DNA of 64,000 bases from DATLFA01 sp039915945 (GTDB lineage Bacteria; Actinomycetota; Acidimicrobiia; Acidimicrobiales; WLNW01): contig JBDSMH010000049.1 of the NCBI GenBank assembly GCA_039915945.1, positions 39,004 to 103,003 on the forward strand. Direction: 5' to 3'. This document shows, piece by piece, positions 1-8,648 of the stretch; position 1 is the first letter of the stretch, and every line of letters starts with the position of its first letter. A program made the position numbers and the translations under genes. The notes beneath the pieces were generated by a model. The model searched no databases, was not told where the DNA came from, and saw only the letters and a list, made by a program, of their open reading frames with translations.

Positions 1-716
1 TACGTGTTCTCCATCAACTGCGCGACGAGGCTCGCCACGTCGGCGGGCACGCCCACGCGCTTCGGGAACACATTGTTTTCCGCCAACCGGTCGATGAAGT
101 CGCGCGACAGCCCTGCGAGCAAGGGTGTGTCCATGGTGCCCGGGCAGATGCACATCACGCGAATGCCGAGTTGCCCGAGATCTCGGGCGAGGGGCAGCGT
201 CATCGCGAGCACGCCGCCCTTCGACGAACCGTAGGCCGCCTGCCCGACCTGACCCTCGTAGCCGGCGATCGAGGCAATGTTGACGATCAGGCCCCGCTCA
301 CCGTCGTCGCCGGGCTCGTTTTTGGCCATGGCCCCCGCAACATTGCGGATCATGTCGAACATGCCGACGAGGTTGATGTCGATGTGCTTGCGGAAGAGGT
401 CGAGCGAATGCAGAACGCCGTCGCGACCGACGATGCGCGCGCCGATGCTGACGCCGGCGCACGACACCAACAGGTCGATGCGGCCGAACGCGTCGAGCGC
501 AGCGGCGACGACGGCTTCGACCATCGCCGGTTGCGTGACATCGCACGGGACGAACCGCACGTTGGGCCCGAGTTGCTGCGCGACTTCGCCGCCGGCAGAG
601 CTCTCGAGATCGGCGATGACCGCGCGGCCGCCCCGCGCCACGAGCAGCTCGACGACGCCCCGACCGATACCCGACGCGCCGCCGGTCACTACTGCTACTG
701 CGCCCGAGGGTTTCAC
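1..716 (-). CDS. SDR-family 3-hydroxyacyl-CoA dehydrogenase, HSD10-like (3' end cut by window)
   Basis: NAD(P)-dependent short-chain dehydrogenase. Reading the minus strand from a GTG at 716 gives 238 codons, open to the window edge. The Rossmann motif TGGASGIG lies at residues 11-18, followed by a serine in NIASIAG and the catalytic YGSSK. The stretch GQVGQAAYGSSKGG and the later PGTMDTPLL closely resemble type-2 3-hydroxyacyl-CoA dehydrogenases (HSD17B10), which oxidise short-chain 3-hydroxyacyl-CoA in beta-oxidation or branched amino-acid breakdown. About 15 C-terminal residues should be missing. The GTG follows the lysS stop by one base, so the gene is the last visible member of the cofactor operon. 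The substrate is inferred from family resemblance only. Confidence 0.85.
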   Translation of the reverse strand, partial: MKPSGAVAVVTGGASGIGRGVVELLVARGGRAVIADLESSAGGEVAQQLGPNVRFVPCDVTQPAMVEAVVAAALDAFGRIDLLVSCAGVSIGARIVGRDGVLHSLDLFRKHIDINLVGMFDMIRNVAGAMAKNEPGDDGERGLIVNIASIAGYEGQVGQAAYGSSKGGVLAMTLPLARDLGQLGIRVMCICPGTMDTPLLAGLSRDFIDRLAENNVFPKRVGVPADVASLVAQLMENT

Positions 717-717
717 G

Positions 718-2133
718 TCAGCTGTCGCCTGCGGCAACTTCGGGACGAAGGGTCGGGAACAAGATGACGTCGCGAATGCTCGTCGTGTCGGTGAGCAACA
801 TCACCAGACGATCGACGCCGATGCCGAGACCGCCGGTGGGCGGCAGCCCGTACTCGAGTGCACGGATGTAATCCTCGTCGATCGCCATGGCCTCGTCGTC
901 ACCTGACTCTCGTTGGTCGGCCTGGTGCTCCATGCGCGACCGTTGCTCGACAGGATCGGTGAGCTCACTGAACGCGTTGCACAACTCGCGTCCGGCAACG
1001 ATCCCTTCGAACCGCTCGACCATGCCGGGAATCTCGCGGTGATCGCGCGCCAGCGGCGACACTTCGGTCGGATAGTCGAGCACGAACACGGGCCCCCACA
1101 GCGCGTGCTCGGTTGTCTTCTCGTAGATCTCGAGAATGAGCTTACCCGGACCCCACTCGGCCTTGACTTGGATCTCGAACTCGCGTGCCATGTCGCGCAA
1201 CCGGTCGACGGGCATGCGCACGTCGACCTCTACACCGGCGTGCTCGCGCACCAACTCGGTCAATGTGGCCCGTCGCCACGGCGGAGTCAGGTCGAGCTCG
1301 CGCCCGCCGTAGCTGAGCACCGTGGTCCCACACACCTCGAGCGCGAGATGGGCCACCAGATCTTCGACAAGGCGCATCATGTCGGTGTAGTCGGCGTACG
1401 CCTGATAGAGCTCGAGCATCGTGAACTCGGGATTGTGGCGCGGCGACAGACCTTCGTTGCGAAAAACGCGGCCGATCTCGAACACGCGCTCGAAGCCGCC
1501 CACGATCAAACGCTTGAGGTAGAGCTCGGGCGCGATACGCAGGAAGAGCTGCATGTCGAGCGCGTTGTGGTGCGTGACGAACGGCTTCGCCAGCGCACCG
1601 CCCGGGATCGGATGGAAAATCGGTGTCTCGACTTCGACGAAGTCACGCGCTTCGAGCCAATGCCGCGTCGACGACACGATGCGGCTGCGCGCTCGAAACG
1701 CGCGCCTCGCTTCGTCGGTGACCCAGAGGTCGACGTAACGCTGGCGGAATCGCATGTCGACATCGCTGATGCCGTGCCACTTGTCGGGAAACGGGCGGCG
1801 GGCCTCGGCCAGCACGCACCAGGACGTGACCTTGACCGACAACTCGCCCTTCTTGGTCTTGACGACCTCGCCGGTCGCACCGACCCAATCGCCCAATGAA
1901 AGTTTCTTGAACGCGTCGAACTCGCCGGTCCAGCTGGGGTTGGCGAACAACTGGATGCGTCCGGTCGCGTCTTGCAGCACACCGAACACCATCTTGCCCT
2001 GATCGCGCCGCAACATCAGACGGCCGGCGAGTGTGACGATGACGCCGGTTTCGCCACCGTCGTCGATCGTGGAGTACTGCTCGACGATCGGCGCGATCGA
2101 GTGCGTCGTCTCGAATCGGTAGGGAACGCTCAT
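718..2133 (-). CDS. lysS: Lysyl-tRNA synthetase, class II
   Basis: Charges tRNA-Lys with lysine in the cytosol. The 471-residue product has an N-terminal OB-fold anticodon-binding domain (about residues 15-140), then the class II catalytic core. Core motifs seen are FRNEGLSPRHNPEF (motif 2 region) and GLPPTGGLGIGVDRL (motif 3) near the C terminus. The length is typical of actinobacterial LysRS. The chosen ATG at 2133 starts MSVPYRFET and overlaps the coaX stop as ATGA, so translation is probably coupled. An in-frame upstream extension into coaX is compositionally poor and was discarded. Confidence 0.96.
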   Translation of the reverse strand: MSVPYRFETTHSIAPIVEQYSTIDDGGETGVIVTLAGRLMLRRDQGKMVFGVLQDATGRIQLFANPSWTGEFDAFKKLSLGDWVGATGEVVKTKKGELSVKVTSWCVLAEARRPFPDKWHGISDVDMRFRQRYVDLWVTDEARRAFRARSRIVSSTRHWLEARDFVEVETPIFHPIPGGALAKPFVTHHNALDMQLFLRIAPELYLKRLIVGGFERVFEIGRVFRNEGLSPRHNPEFTMLELYQAYADYTDMMRLVEDLVAHLALEVCGTTVLSYGGRELDLTPPWRRATLTELVREHAGVEVDVRMPVDRLRDMAREFEIQVKAEWGPGKLILEIYEKTTEHALWGPVFVLDYPTEVSPLARDHREIPGMVERFEGIVAGRELCNAFSELTDPVEQRSRMEHQADQRESGDDEAMAIDEDYIRALEYGLPPTGGLGIGVDRLVMLLTDTTSIRDVILFPTLRPEVAAGDS

Positions 2134-2927
2134 GCTGCCCTGTTCTTGTGGTACACGAGGCGCAGCCCGTGCAGTGTCAAGAAGGGCTCCTCGTGCTGAA
2201 TGGTTTCGGACACCGGGGCGACGATATGGGCCAGACCGCCGGTCGCCACCACCGTGCACTCATCGAGCTCTTTTTGGAAGCGGCGCACCATGCCGTCGAT
2301 GAGCGATGCAAACCCGTACAAGATGCCCGACTGCAGCGACTCTACGGTGTTCTTCCCGATGACATTGCGGGGTTCGATGAGCTCGACGGCGCGCAGCGCG
2401 GCGGCCCGACCGAACAGCGCGTCCATCGAGATCTCGATGCCGGGAGCGATGGCTCCGCCGACGAATTCGCCGTTGGCCGAGATGATGTCGAAGTTGGTAC
2501 CGGTGCCGAAGTCGACCACGATCGTCGGCCCACCGTAGAGATCGAATGCAGCAACCGAGTTGGCGATGCGATCGGCGCCAACCTCCTTGGGGTTGTCGTA
2601 GAGAATCGGCATGCCGGTCTTGACGCCGGGCTCGATCACGATCGGTGCCCAATCGAAGTAGCGGCTCACCATCATGCGCAGATTCATCAACACGCGCGGC
2701 ACGCCGGAACAGATCGCGACGCCGGTCACTTCCTCGTCCATGTCGTAGCCCACCGTGTCGAGGAAGTTGCGAATGAGCACCGCGTACTCGTCGGACGTGC
2801 GTTCCGCTTCGGTGGACAACCGCCAATGCTCGATGAGGCCTTCGCCGGCGCCCGCTTTGGTCGACACCGCGTCCGCGTACAGACCGATGACGGTGTTCGT
2901 GTTGCCGGCATCCAATGTGAGCAGCAT
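2130..2927 (-). CDS. coaX: Type III pantothenate kinase
   Basis: Phosphorylates pantothenate, the first step of CoA synthesis from vitamin B5. The 265-residue protein begins with the ATPase-fold phosphate motif LDAGNTNTVIGLY and carries the second motif VVDFGTGTNFD and the GGAIAPGIEIS segment typical of CoaX. The start at 2927 places the DAGNTNT motif at the N terminus as in the family; the long upstream in-frame extension overlaps nadC and is not protein-like. It lies 14 bp after nadC and overlaps lysS by 4 bp. PanC is encoded in the same operon; no panD is seen. Confidence 0.95.
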   Translation of the reverse strand: MLLTLDAGNTNTVIGLYADAVSTKAGAGEGLIEHWRLSTEAERTSDEYAVLIRNFLDTVGYDMDEEVTGVAICSGVPRVLMNLRMMVSRYFDWAPIVIEPGVKTGMPILYDNPKEVGADRIANSVAAFDLYGGPTIVVDFGTGTNFDIISANGEFVGGAIAPGIEISMDALFGRAAALRAVELIEPRNVIGKNTVESLQSGILYGFASLIDGMVRRFQKELDECTVVATGGLAHIVAPVSETIQHEEPFLTLHGLRLVYHKNRAA

Positions 2928-2941
2928 CGCGTCCCAGTCCC

Positions 2942-3832
2942 CTAGTTCCCCGGACGGATATCCAAGCCGATGTCGAGCACCGGCGCGGAGTTGGTCAGCG
3001 ATCCCGAAGAGATCATGTCGGCACCGGTCTGGGCATAGCTCGCGGCGTTTTCGAGTGTCACGCCACCGGAGATCTCGAGCAGCGGACGCCGCTGTCCGAG
3101 GCCGGCACCGAGAACCAGACGGACGCACTCGGTGATCTCTTGGGGCGTCATGTTGTCGAGGAGGATCGCGTCGGCACCGGCGTGGACGGCCTCGAGGACC
3201 TGCTCGGGTCGCTCGCATTCGACGTGAATGGTGCGGCCGGGCCACAGGTCGCGAGCGCGGGCCACGCCCGCGGCGATGCCTAGACGCGTGAGGTGGTTGT
3301 CCTTGAGCATCACCCAATCGCTGAGGTTGCCGCGATGGTTGCGCCCGCCACCGGCACGCACCGCTGCCTTCTCGAGCGCCCGTAAGCCGGGGGTCGTCTT
3401 GCGCGTGTCCCAAACACGCGGCGCGTCGTCACCGCCGGCATTGCGGAGTACGACCACAAGCGCCCGCACACGCGTCGCGACACCCGAGAGGTGGCCGAGG
3501 AAGTTGAGCGCCGTGCGCTCCGCGGTGAGGATCGGCGCCAACGGACCGCGTACGCGACCCACAACGGTGCCGCCGGCGACCAGCCGGCCCTCTGCGGACA
3601 ACCACTCCACTTGGATGCGCTCGTCGATCTGGTGGAAGGCCTCGGTGGCACAACGGGTACCGGCGAGCACGCCGGCGACGCGCACCACGAATTCGGCCTC
3701 GGCGAGCGCGTCAACCGGTAGCAGCGCCGCCGACAGATCGCCGATCGGCGTGAGGTCTTCGGCCAACGCTCGCGCAACCGCATCGCGCACCGCGTGCAGC
3801 GGTGGGTGGAGATACGGATCGGTGTCGGTCAT
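2942..3832 (-). CDS. nadC: Nicotinate-nucleotide pyrophosphorylase (quinolinate phosphoribosyltransferase)
   Basis: Converts quinolinate and PRPP to nicotinate mononucleotide, CO2 and PPi in de novo NAD synthesis. The 296-residue product has the N-terminal alpha/beta domain and the TIM-barrel core with RTALNFLGHLSGVAT, DTRKTTPGLR and the late ESSGG-like EISGGVTLEN. The start is 2 bp after the DUF2510/LOR gene. nadB lies two genes upstream in the same operon. No nadA was found, so quinolinate synthase must be encoded elsewhere. Confidence 0.95.
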   Translation of the reverse strand: MTDTDPYLHPPLHAVRDAVARALAEDLTPIGDLSAALLPVDALAEAEFVVRVAGVLAGTRCATEAFHQIDERIQVEWLSAEGRLVAGGTVVGRVRGPLAPILTAERTALNFLGHLSGVATRVRALVVVLRNAGGDDAPRVWDTRKTTPGLRALEKAAVRAGGGRNHRGNLSDWVMLKDNHLTRLGIAAGVARARDLWPGRTIHVECERPEQVLEAVHAGADAILLDNMTPQEITECVRLVLGAGLGQRRPLLEISGGVTLENAASYAQTGADMISSGSLTNSAPVLDIGLDIRPGN

Positions 3833-3834
3833 CG

Positions 3835-4674
3835 TCAGCCGAAGCCGCGCTTGTCTTGTTTGAGTGCCGTGTCGATCGACAGCGCCGACGCGACCACGAG
3901 GCTGCGCAGCGGGTCCACCAGCGTGGGGCTTATCTGCACGACGTAGTTGTCGGCGGTGGTGAACATCGTCTTGGCCAGACCTTCCCAGGTCTTGGTGATG
4001 CGCGCGACCTCAGCGCCGTTCGCGTCTTGGATGTTGAAGTTCCACGCGCGCCAGTTCTCGGCGTTGATCGAGCCCAACCGCTGCCCGTCGACGAACAGGC
4101 CGAAGTGGATCTTGCCGACCATGTTCTCTTGCATGATCGCGCCGATCACTTGACCCGCGCCGTTGGTGACTTCGAACTTCGACTTGAACATCTTGGCCGG
4201 GCGCTTGATGGCGAGTTGCACCACGCCGTTGCCGTCGACGATCTGCAGGCTGTGGGTCATGAACTGGTCGAGGCTGGACACGACCCGCAGCACCTTTTTT
4301 GCGACGCTCTGGCCGACTTGGCGCACGGCACCGATCTGTTGACCGGACTGCGTGAAGATCGCGTACTCGTTGTTGACCTCGATCAGCTTCGCCTTTTGGT
4401 TCACCACCAACACGGGCTCGGAGAAGATCGTGCCCCCACCGGCGGGCACCTCGACGACGCCGGCCCGCTGTTGCACCTGTTGCTGAATCTTCTCGGGCGT
4501 GTGATCGACCGTGGGTAGCTGCTGCGGTGCACCGGGTGGATCGACACCCTGCCGGCCGTGCGACGTCACGTGTTCAGACCATTGCTGGCCGTCCCAGTAG
4601 CGCTGCTCGTGGCGGCCGAGCGGGTCGGGGAACCAACCGGGGGGAGGGTTTGTCGGGCCGTCTTGTTGCGTCAT
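3835..4674 (-). CDS. DUF2510 plus LURP-one/scramblase-like protein
   Basis: The 279-residue protein begins with a DUF2510 module (PPGWFPDPLGRHEQRYWDG, about residues 11-32), a short motif often attached to actinobacterial membrane or surface proteins. A proline- and glutamine-rich linker follows. The rest (about 95-279) has the beta-rich look of the phospholipid-scramblase/LURP-one-related fold, with strands such as LVVNQKAKLIEVNNEYAIF. There is no signal peptide or clear membrane helix. It sits between nadB and nadC with only 2 bp to nadC, so it is co-transcribed with NAD genes, but a link to NAD is not evident. The biochemical role is unknown. Confidence 0.8.
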   Translation of the reverse strand: MTQQDGPTNPPPGWFPDPLGRHEQRYWDGQQWSEHVTSHGRQGVDPPGAPQQLPTVDHTPEKIQQQVQQRAGVVEVPAGGGTIFSEPVLVVNQKAKLIEVNNEYAIFTQSGQQIGAVRQVGQSVAKKVLRVVSSLDQFMTHSLQIVDGNGVVQLAIKRPAKMFKSKFEVTNGAGQVIGAIMQENMVGKIHFGLFVDGQRLGSINAENWRAWNFNIQDANGAEVARITKTWEGLAKTMFTTADNYVVQISPTLVDPLRSLVVASALSIDTALKQDKRGFG

Positions 4675-4703
4675 GGCTGTCAGGGTAGCGACCGGATCAG
4701 TAC

Positions 4704-6221
4704 TCAGCCGCGCACGACGAGCCGTCGTCGTTGCGTTTCGTCGCGTTCGGGGAAGTCGACCCGAGAGTGGGCGCCACGACTTTCGGTGCGGGTCAACGCG
4801 GCTGCCGTAACCGCGCTCGCAAGCGTGGTGAGGTTGGCCAACTCGTTGTCATTCCCCGACGCCACGCCCGCCACGATCTCACTCGCGCGCTCGAGCGATT
4901 CGCGCGATCGCAGCACACCGACGTTGTCGGTCATGCATTGCTGAACCGAGGCGCGGTCCCCCACGACCGGTGGCGATGACGATGCTCGATCGACGCTGAT
5001 CTCGACAGTCGGCCCGTTGAGGGCACGCATGGCCCCCGTAGCGTCGGCCTTCTCCTTGCCCCGATCGATCGACTCGATGACGCGGGCACCGAAGACCAAC
5101 CCTTCGAGCAGTGAATTCGACGCCAGGCGGTTGGCACCGTTGATGCCAGAACAGGCCGCTTCACCGGCCGCCCACAGACCGGGCAACTCGGTGGCACCGT
5201 CGAGATCGGTGAGCACCCCACCACAGAGATAGTGCGCCGCCGGTGCAACTGGCAGCAGATCGCGCGTCGGATCGAGGCCGGCTGCATGCAACACCGTGGT
5301 CAGCGTCGGATAGCGAGCGGCGAAGTCGGTGATGGGCCGGGCGTCGAGCCACACGAAGTCGCGACCGTCGAGCTTGGCCTGTTGCAGAATTGCGCGCGCC
5401 ACGATGTCGCGCGGTTGGAGTTCGTCGACGAATCGTTCACCACCGGCGCCGCGCAGCAACGCGCCATGACCCCGGAGTGCCTCGGTCAGCAACGGCCTCG
5501 GCATGCGATCGACGGCGAGCGCCGTCGGGTGGAATTGGACGAACTCGACATCGGCCACCGCAACATCGGCACGAATGGCCATCGCGATGCCGTCACCGGT
5601 TGCCTCCGGGGGGTTGGTCGTGATGGCGAACAGCTGGCCCGCTCCCCCCGTCGCCAACAAGGTGTTGGTGGCCCGCACCGTGCGCACGTCGCCGCCCGCG
5701 GTGAGGATTGTTGCGCCGCGGCAGCGCCCGTGTTCGATGATCAAATCCGCGGCAAAGCAATGCTCGTGCACCGCGACGGCAGCGCGCGCTGTGGATTCGA
5801 CCAGCGCGCGCTCGATCTCGGCACCGGTGGCCGCGCCACCGGCGTGCACCACGCGCGCGTGGCTGTGGCCGCCCTCGCGCGCGAGCTGGAGCGACCCGTC
5901 GGGATCGCGGTCGAACTCGGCACCGAGTGCGATCAACTCTCTGACGCGGATCGGGCCGTCGTTGACGAGCACGCGCACCGCGTCTTCGTCGCACAGTCCC
6001 GCACCGGCGTAGAGCGTGTCATCGAGATGTTGGGCGATCGAGTCCGCCGGGATCTGACCGAGCACCGCGGCCACGCCGCCCTGTGCCCAGCCGGTGGCGG
6101 TCTGCGCGATGGTGCCCTTGGTGATCACGCCGACGCGCACACCCCGACCCGCGGCGCGGACCGCCGCCGTGAGCCCGGCGATGCCGCTGCCGAGCACGAG
6201 GAGATCGAGGTCAGTCGTCAT
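4704..6221 (-). CDS. nadB: L-aspartate oxidase
   Basis: FAD enzyme that oxidises L-aspartate to iminoaspartate, the first step of bacterial NAD synthesis. The 505-residue protein opens with the FAD dinucleotide motif VLGSGIAGLTAA and contains TGWAQGGVAAVLG, REGGHSHARVVHAGGAATG and the capping-domain segment CGGVLTDLDGATELPGLWAAGE, all family hallmarks. The ATG at 6221 overlaps the panC stop by 4 bp. The C-terminal helical domain is present, so the gene looks intact. Confidence 0.95.
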   Translation of the reverse strand: MTTDLDLLVLGSGIAGLTAAVRAAGRGVRVGVITKGTIAQTATGWAQGGVAAVLGQIPADSIAQHLDDTLYAGAGLCDEDAVRVLVNDGPIRVRELIALGAEFDRDPDGSLQLAREGGHSHARVVHAGGAATGAEIERALVESTARAAVAVHEHCFAADLIIEHGRCRGATILTAGGDVRTVRATNTLLATGGAGQLFAITTNPPEATGDGIAMAIRADVAVADVEFVQFHPTALAVDRMPRPLLTEALRGHGALLRGAGGERFVDELQPRDIVARAILQQAKLDGRDFVWLDARPITDFAARYPTLTTVLHAAGLDPTRDLLPVAPAAHYLCGGVLTDLDGATELPGLWAAGEAACSGINGANRLASNSLLEGLVFGARVIESIDRGKEKADATGAMRALNGPTVEISVDRASSSPPVVGDRASVQQCMTDNVGVLRSRESLERASEIVAGVASGNDNELANLTTLASAVTAAALTRTESRGAHSRVDFPERDETQRRRLVVRG

Positions 6222-7084
6222 GCCGGCGCGTCGGGGTGTGCTTGCGCGCCGATGTTGTCGATGAGCCGGGCGTTCGGTAGGCGCGCCGCGATCAGCAGCC
6301 GCAACGTGCCCGCGAGCGGCGACGGGATGATGAAGGTCGCTTCGTCGACGACCTCCGCGTAGTCGAGCTCGACGAGCGGCTCGCGCTCGACGACCGCGCG
6401 CATCGCGTTTCGCACCTGCACTGCGTCTCGCTCACCTTCTTCGATCGCGTGACGACCGGCCTGTAGTGCGCGCAACAACACCGGCGCGGCTCGCCGGGCT
6501 TCGGGCGTGAGGTTGACGTTGCGGCTCGACATCGCGAGGCCATCGGGCTCGCGGACCGTCGCGCAGCCCACGACCTCGATCGGTAGCGACAGATCGAGGA
6601 CCAACCGCCGGACGACAGCCAGCTGCTGGAAGTCCTTCTCCCCGAAATACGCGCGGCAGGGACCGACGATCGAGAACAGCTTGGTGACGACAGTGGCCAC
6701 GCCCGCGAAGTGCGACGGCCGCGATGATCCTTCGAGCGGCTCGGACACGCCGGCCACGTCGACCGACGTCATGATGCGCTGCGGGTACATCTCACTCTGC
6801 GAGGGAGCGAAGACATAGCCCACGCCCTCGTCGCTCGCCATCTGTACGTCGGCCTCGAGATCGCGCGGGTAGCGATCGAGATCTTCGGTCGGGGCGAACT
6901 GCAGCGGATTGACGAAAACCGAAACCACGGTGGTGTCGTTCGCCGCGGCCGCCGCGCGCATCAACGAGCGGTGACCGTCGTGGAGGTAACCCATCGTCGG
7001 GACGAACCCGATCTCGCGTCGCTCGAGGCGGACGGCCGCCAGCACGGTGCGGAGATCGGCGATCGAATGCACGACCGTGGTCAC
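6218..7084 (-). CDS. panC: Pantothenate synthetase
   Basis: Joins pantoate and beta-alanine with ATP to give pantothenate. The 288-residue product has the nucleotidyl-transferase motif PTMGYLHDGHRSL, followed by FVNPLQFAPTEDLDRYPRD and the KMSKS-like segment MSSRNVNLTPE. The GTG at 7084 overlaps the stop of the DUF2520 gene by 4 bp, and the stop overlaps nadB by 4 bp. Mycobacterial genomes place panD next to panC; it is absent here. Confidence 0.95.
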   Translation of the reverse strand: MTTVVHSIADLRTVLAAVRLERREIGFVPTMGYLHDGHRSLMRAAAAANDTTVVSVFVNPLQFAPTEDLDRYPRDLEADVQMASDEGVGYVFAPSQSEMYPQRIMTSVDVAGVSEPLEGSSRPSHFAGVATVVTKLFSIVGPCRAYFGEKDFQQLAVVRRLVLDLSLPIEVVGCATVREPDGLAMSSRNVNLTPEARRAAPVLLRALQAGRHAIEEGERDAVQVRNAMRAVVEREPLVELDYAEVVDEATFIIPSPLAGTLRLLIAARLPNARLIDNIGAQAHPDAPA

Positions 7085-7818
7085 TCGTCCTCCCTCGGCG
7101 TCGTCGCGGACGAAGCCAGCGTTCTAGCCGCGTTCGACAGCACGCGATACAACGGGCGCTCGGATTCGTCGAGTGCCCGAAGGTGCGCGTCGATGGTCTC
7201 GTCGTCACCTCTCGCCGCCGGCCCGGTGAGCGCCCGTTGTGCCCCTAGGGTCTCTACCCCGTCCACCGACGCCCGGATCAGTGGGAGAAAGGCGGCGAAC
7301 GGCACGGCGGCGGCAGCCGCCAACCGCTCGACTTGCCCGAGCAGGACCACCAGATGGTTGGACGCCACCGATGCAGCCGCGTGATAGAGGGCTCGGTCGT
7401 CGTCCGCCACGACGAACGAACGACCGTCGAGCGCCTCGACCATCTCGGTCGCGACCGCGTCGCCCGCGACCGCGAACCATCCGCCCCGCAGACGCGTCGC
7501 GCCGGTGTGCATGTCGGGCAGGGTCATCAGTGCGTGCACCGACGCACGGCGGGCGTGGGGCGCGAGCACGTCGAGTCCGCACGCACCCGACAGGTGCACG
7601 ATCGCCGTATTGGCCACCGGCCGTATCAAGCCGGCCACCTCGGCGATGGCGCGATCAGGCGTCGCGACGATGACCATGTCGACGTCGCGCGCCGCGTCGT
7701 CGAGGGTCATCCCCCGACCGAAGACGCCGTCGAGATGCCAACCGACAGCCTGCAGCGCTGCGGCGAACGATCCGCCGGCGCGGCCGAGCCCCACCACGCG
7801 AAACGATCGCGGTGTCAC
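7081..7818 (-). CDS. Rossmann-fold DUF2520 protein linked to panC
   Basis: The 245-residue protein has an N-terminal NAD(P)-binding Rossmann domain (RVVGLGRAGGSFAAAL, residues 6-21) and a C-terminal helical DUF2520 domain with SVASNHLVVLLGQVE. The layout resembles 6-phosphogluconate- or ketopantoate-reductase-like dehydrogenases. In mycobacteria the homologue (Rv3603c, from memory) also sits directly upstream of panC. That context suggests a pantoate-related redox step, which is inference. The GTG start overlaps the folK stop by 4 bp. Confidence 0.85.
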   Translation of the reverse strand: MTPRSFRVVGLGRAGGSFAAALQAVGWHLDGVFGRGMTLDDAARDVDMVIVATPDRAIAEVAGLIRPVANTAIVHLSGACGLDVLAPHARRASVHALMTLPDMHTGATRLRGGWFAVAGDAVATEMVEALDGRSFVVADDDRALYHAAASVASNHLVVLLGQVERLAAAAAVPFAAFLPLIRASVDGVETLGAQRALTGPAARGDDETIDAHLRALDESERPLYRVLSNAARTLASSATTPREDE

Positions 7819-8264
7819 AGTGGACCGAGCACCCGCACTTCGTCGTCGTCGGGATCGACGAACGATGGCGAGATGAGATCGGCCGCTACGTCGCGCAGTG
7901 GCATCAACACGAAGGCCCGCTCGAACATCCTCGGGTGGGGCACGACGAGATCAGGTTCGTCGACCGTTTGCCCGTCGACCCACAACACGTCGACGTCGAG
8001 CGTGCGCGGACCCCACCGGACAGTGCGCACGCGTCGCGCCTCGGCCTCGCGCTCGCGACAGATCTCGAGCAGCTCCCGCGGCGAACACTCGGTCTCGAGG
8101 CACACCACCACGTTGAGATACGCGCCTTGGTCGGGCCCACCGACCGGCGCCGTTTCGTAGACACGCGAGACCGCGACGACGTCGGGGATGGCGGCGATCG
8201 CATCACGGAGATGCCGTCGTCGATCACCCAGGTTGGAGCCCAAGCCCAGAAAGGCGCGCGCCAC
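7815..8264 (-). CDS. folK: 2-amino-4-hydroxy-6-hydroxymethyldihydropteridine pyrophosphokinase
   Basis: HPPK transfers pyrophosphate from ATP to hydroxymethyl-dihydropterin in folate synthesis. The 149-residue product begins GLGSNLGDRRRHL and has the signature RWGPRTLDVDVLWVDG followed by PHPRMFERAFVLMPL. Length fits a monofunctional HPPK. The GTG start at 8264 lies 3 bp after folB. It is part of the compact folE-folP-folB-folK group, ordered as in mycobacteria. Confidence 0.94.
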   Translation of the reverse strand: MARAFLGLGSNLGDRRRHLRDAIAAIPDVVAVSRVYETAPVGGPDQGAYLNVVVCLETECSPRELLEICREREAEARRVRTVRWGPRTLDVDVLWVDGQTVDEPDLVVPHPRMFERAFVLMPLRDVAADLISPSFVDPDDDEVRVLGPL

Positions 8265-8267
8265 GCG

Positions 8268-8648
8268 TCAACTCTTCGTGCGGTGGATACACACGCCACT
8301 CGTCGACAAGTGCTGCGGCACCGGGGGTCGCAGCTTGCGGACGTTGACCTTCACCGCCGTCACCAACGGGGTCGACAGCACGACCTCGGCGACGCGTGCG
8401 GCAAAGCGTTCGAGCAGCGAATACTGCTCATCACGCGCGAGGTCGTCGATGCGCTGGCACAGTGCCCCGTAGTCGACGGTGTCGTCGAGCGCATCGGTCG
8501 TGCCGGCCTTTGCCAGATCGACGAAGACGTCGACATCGATCTCGAACGGCTGGCGACGGGTGCGCTCTTCGGGCAGGACACCGCACAGCGCCATCACCCG
8601 CAAGCCCCGCAGCTCGACCCGGTCATCGCGATGACTCGCGTTCGTCAC
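8268..8648 (-). CDS. folB: Dihydroneopterin aldolase
   Basis: Cleaves dihydroneopterin to hydroxymethyl-dihydropterin and glycolaldehyde. The 126-residue protein shows ALCGVLPEERTRRQPFEID (tunnelling-fold strand with substrate Glu region), DTVDYGALCQRI and SLLERFAARVAE, the usual DHNA motifs. The ATG at 8648 overlaps the upstream gene's stop as ATGA. The usual start RVELRGLRVM lies about 10 residues in, so a short N-terminal extension is present. Confidence 0.92.
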   Translation of the reverse strand: MTNASHRDDRVELRGLRVMALCGVLPEERTRRQPFEIDVDVFVDLAKAGTTDALDDTVDYGALCQRIDDLARDEQYSLLERFAARVAEVVLSTPLVTAVKVNVRKLRPPVPQHLSTSGVCIHRTKS

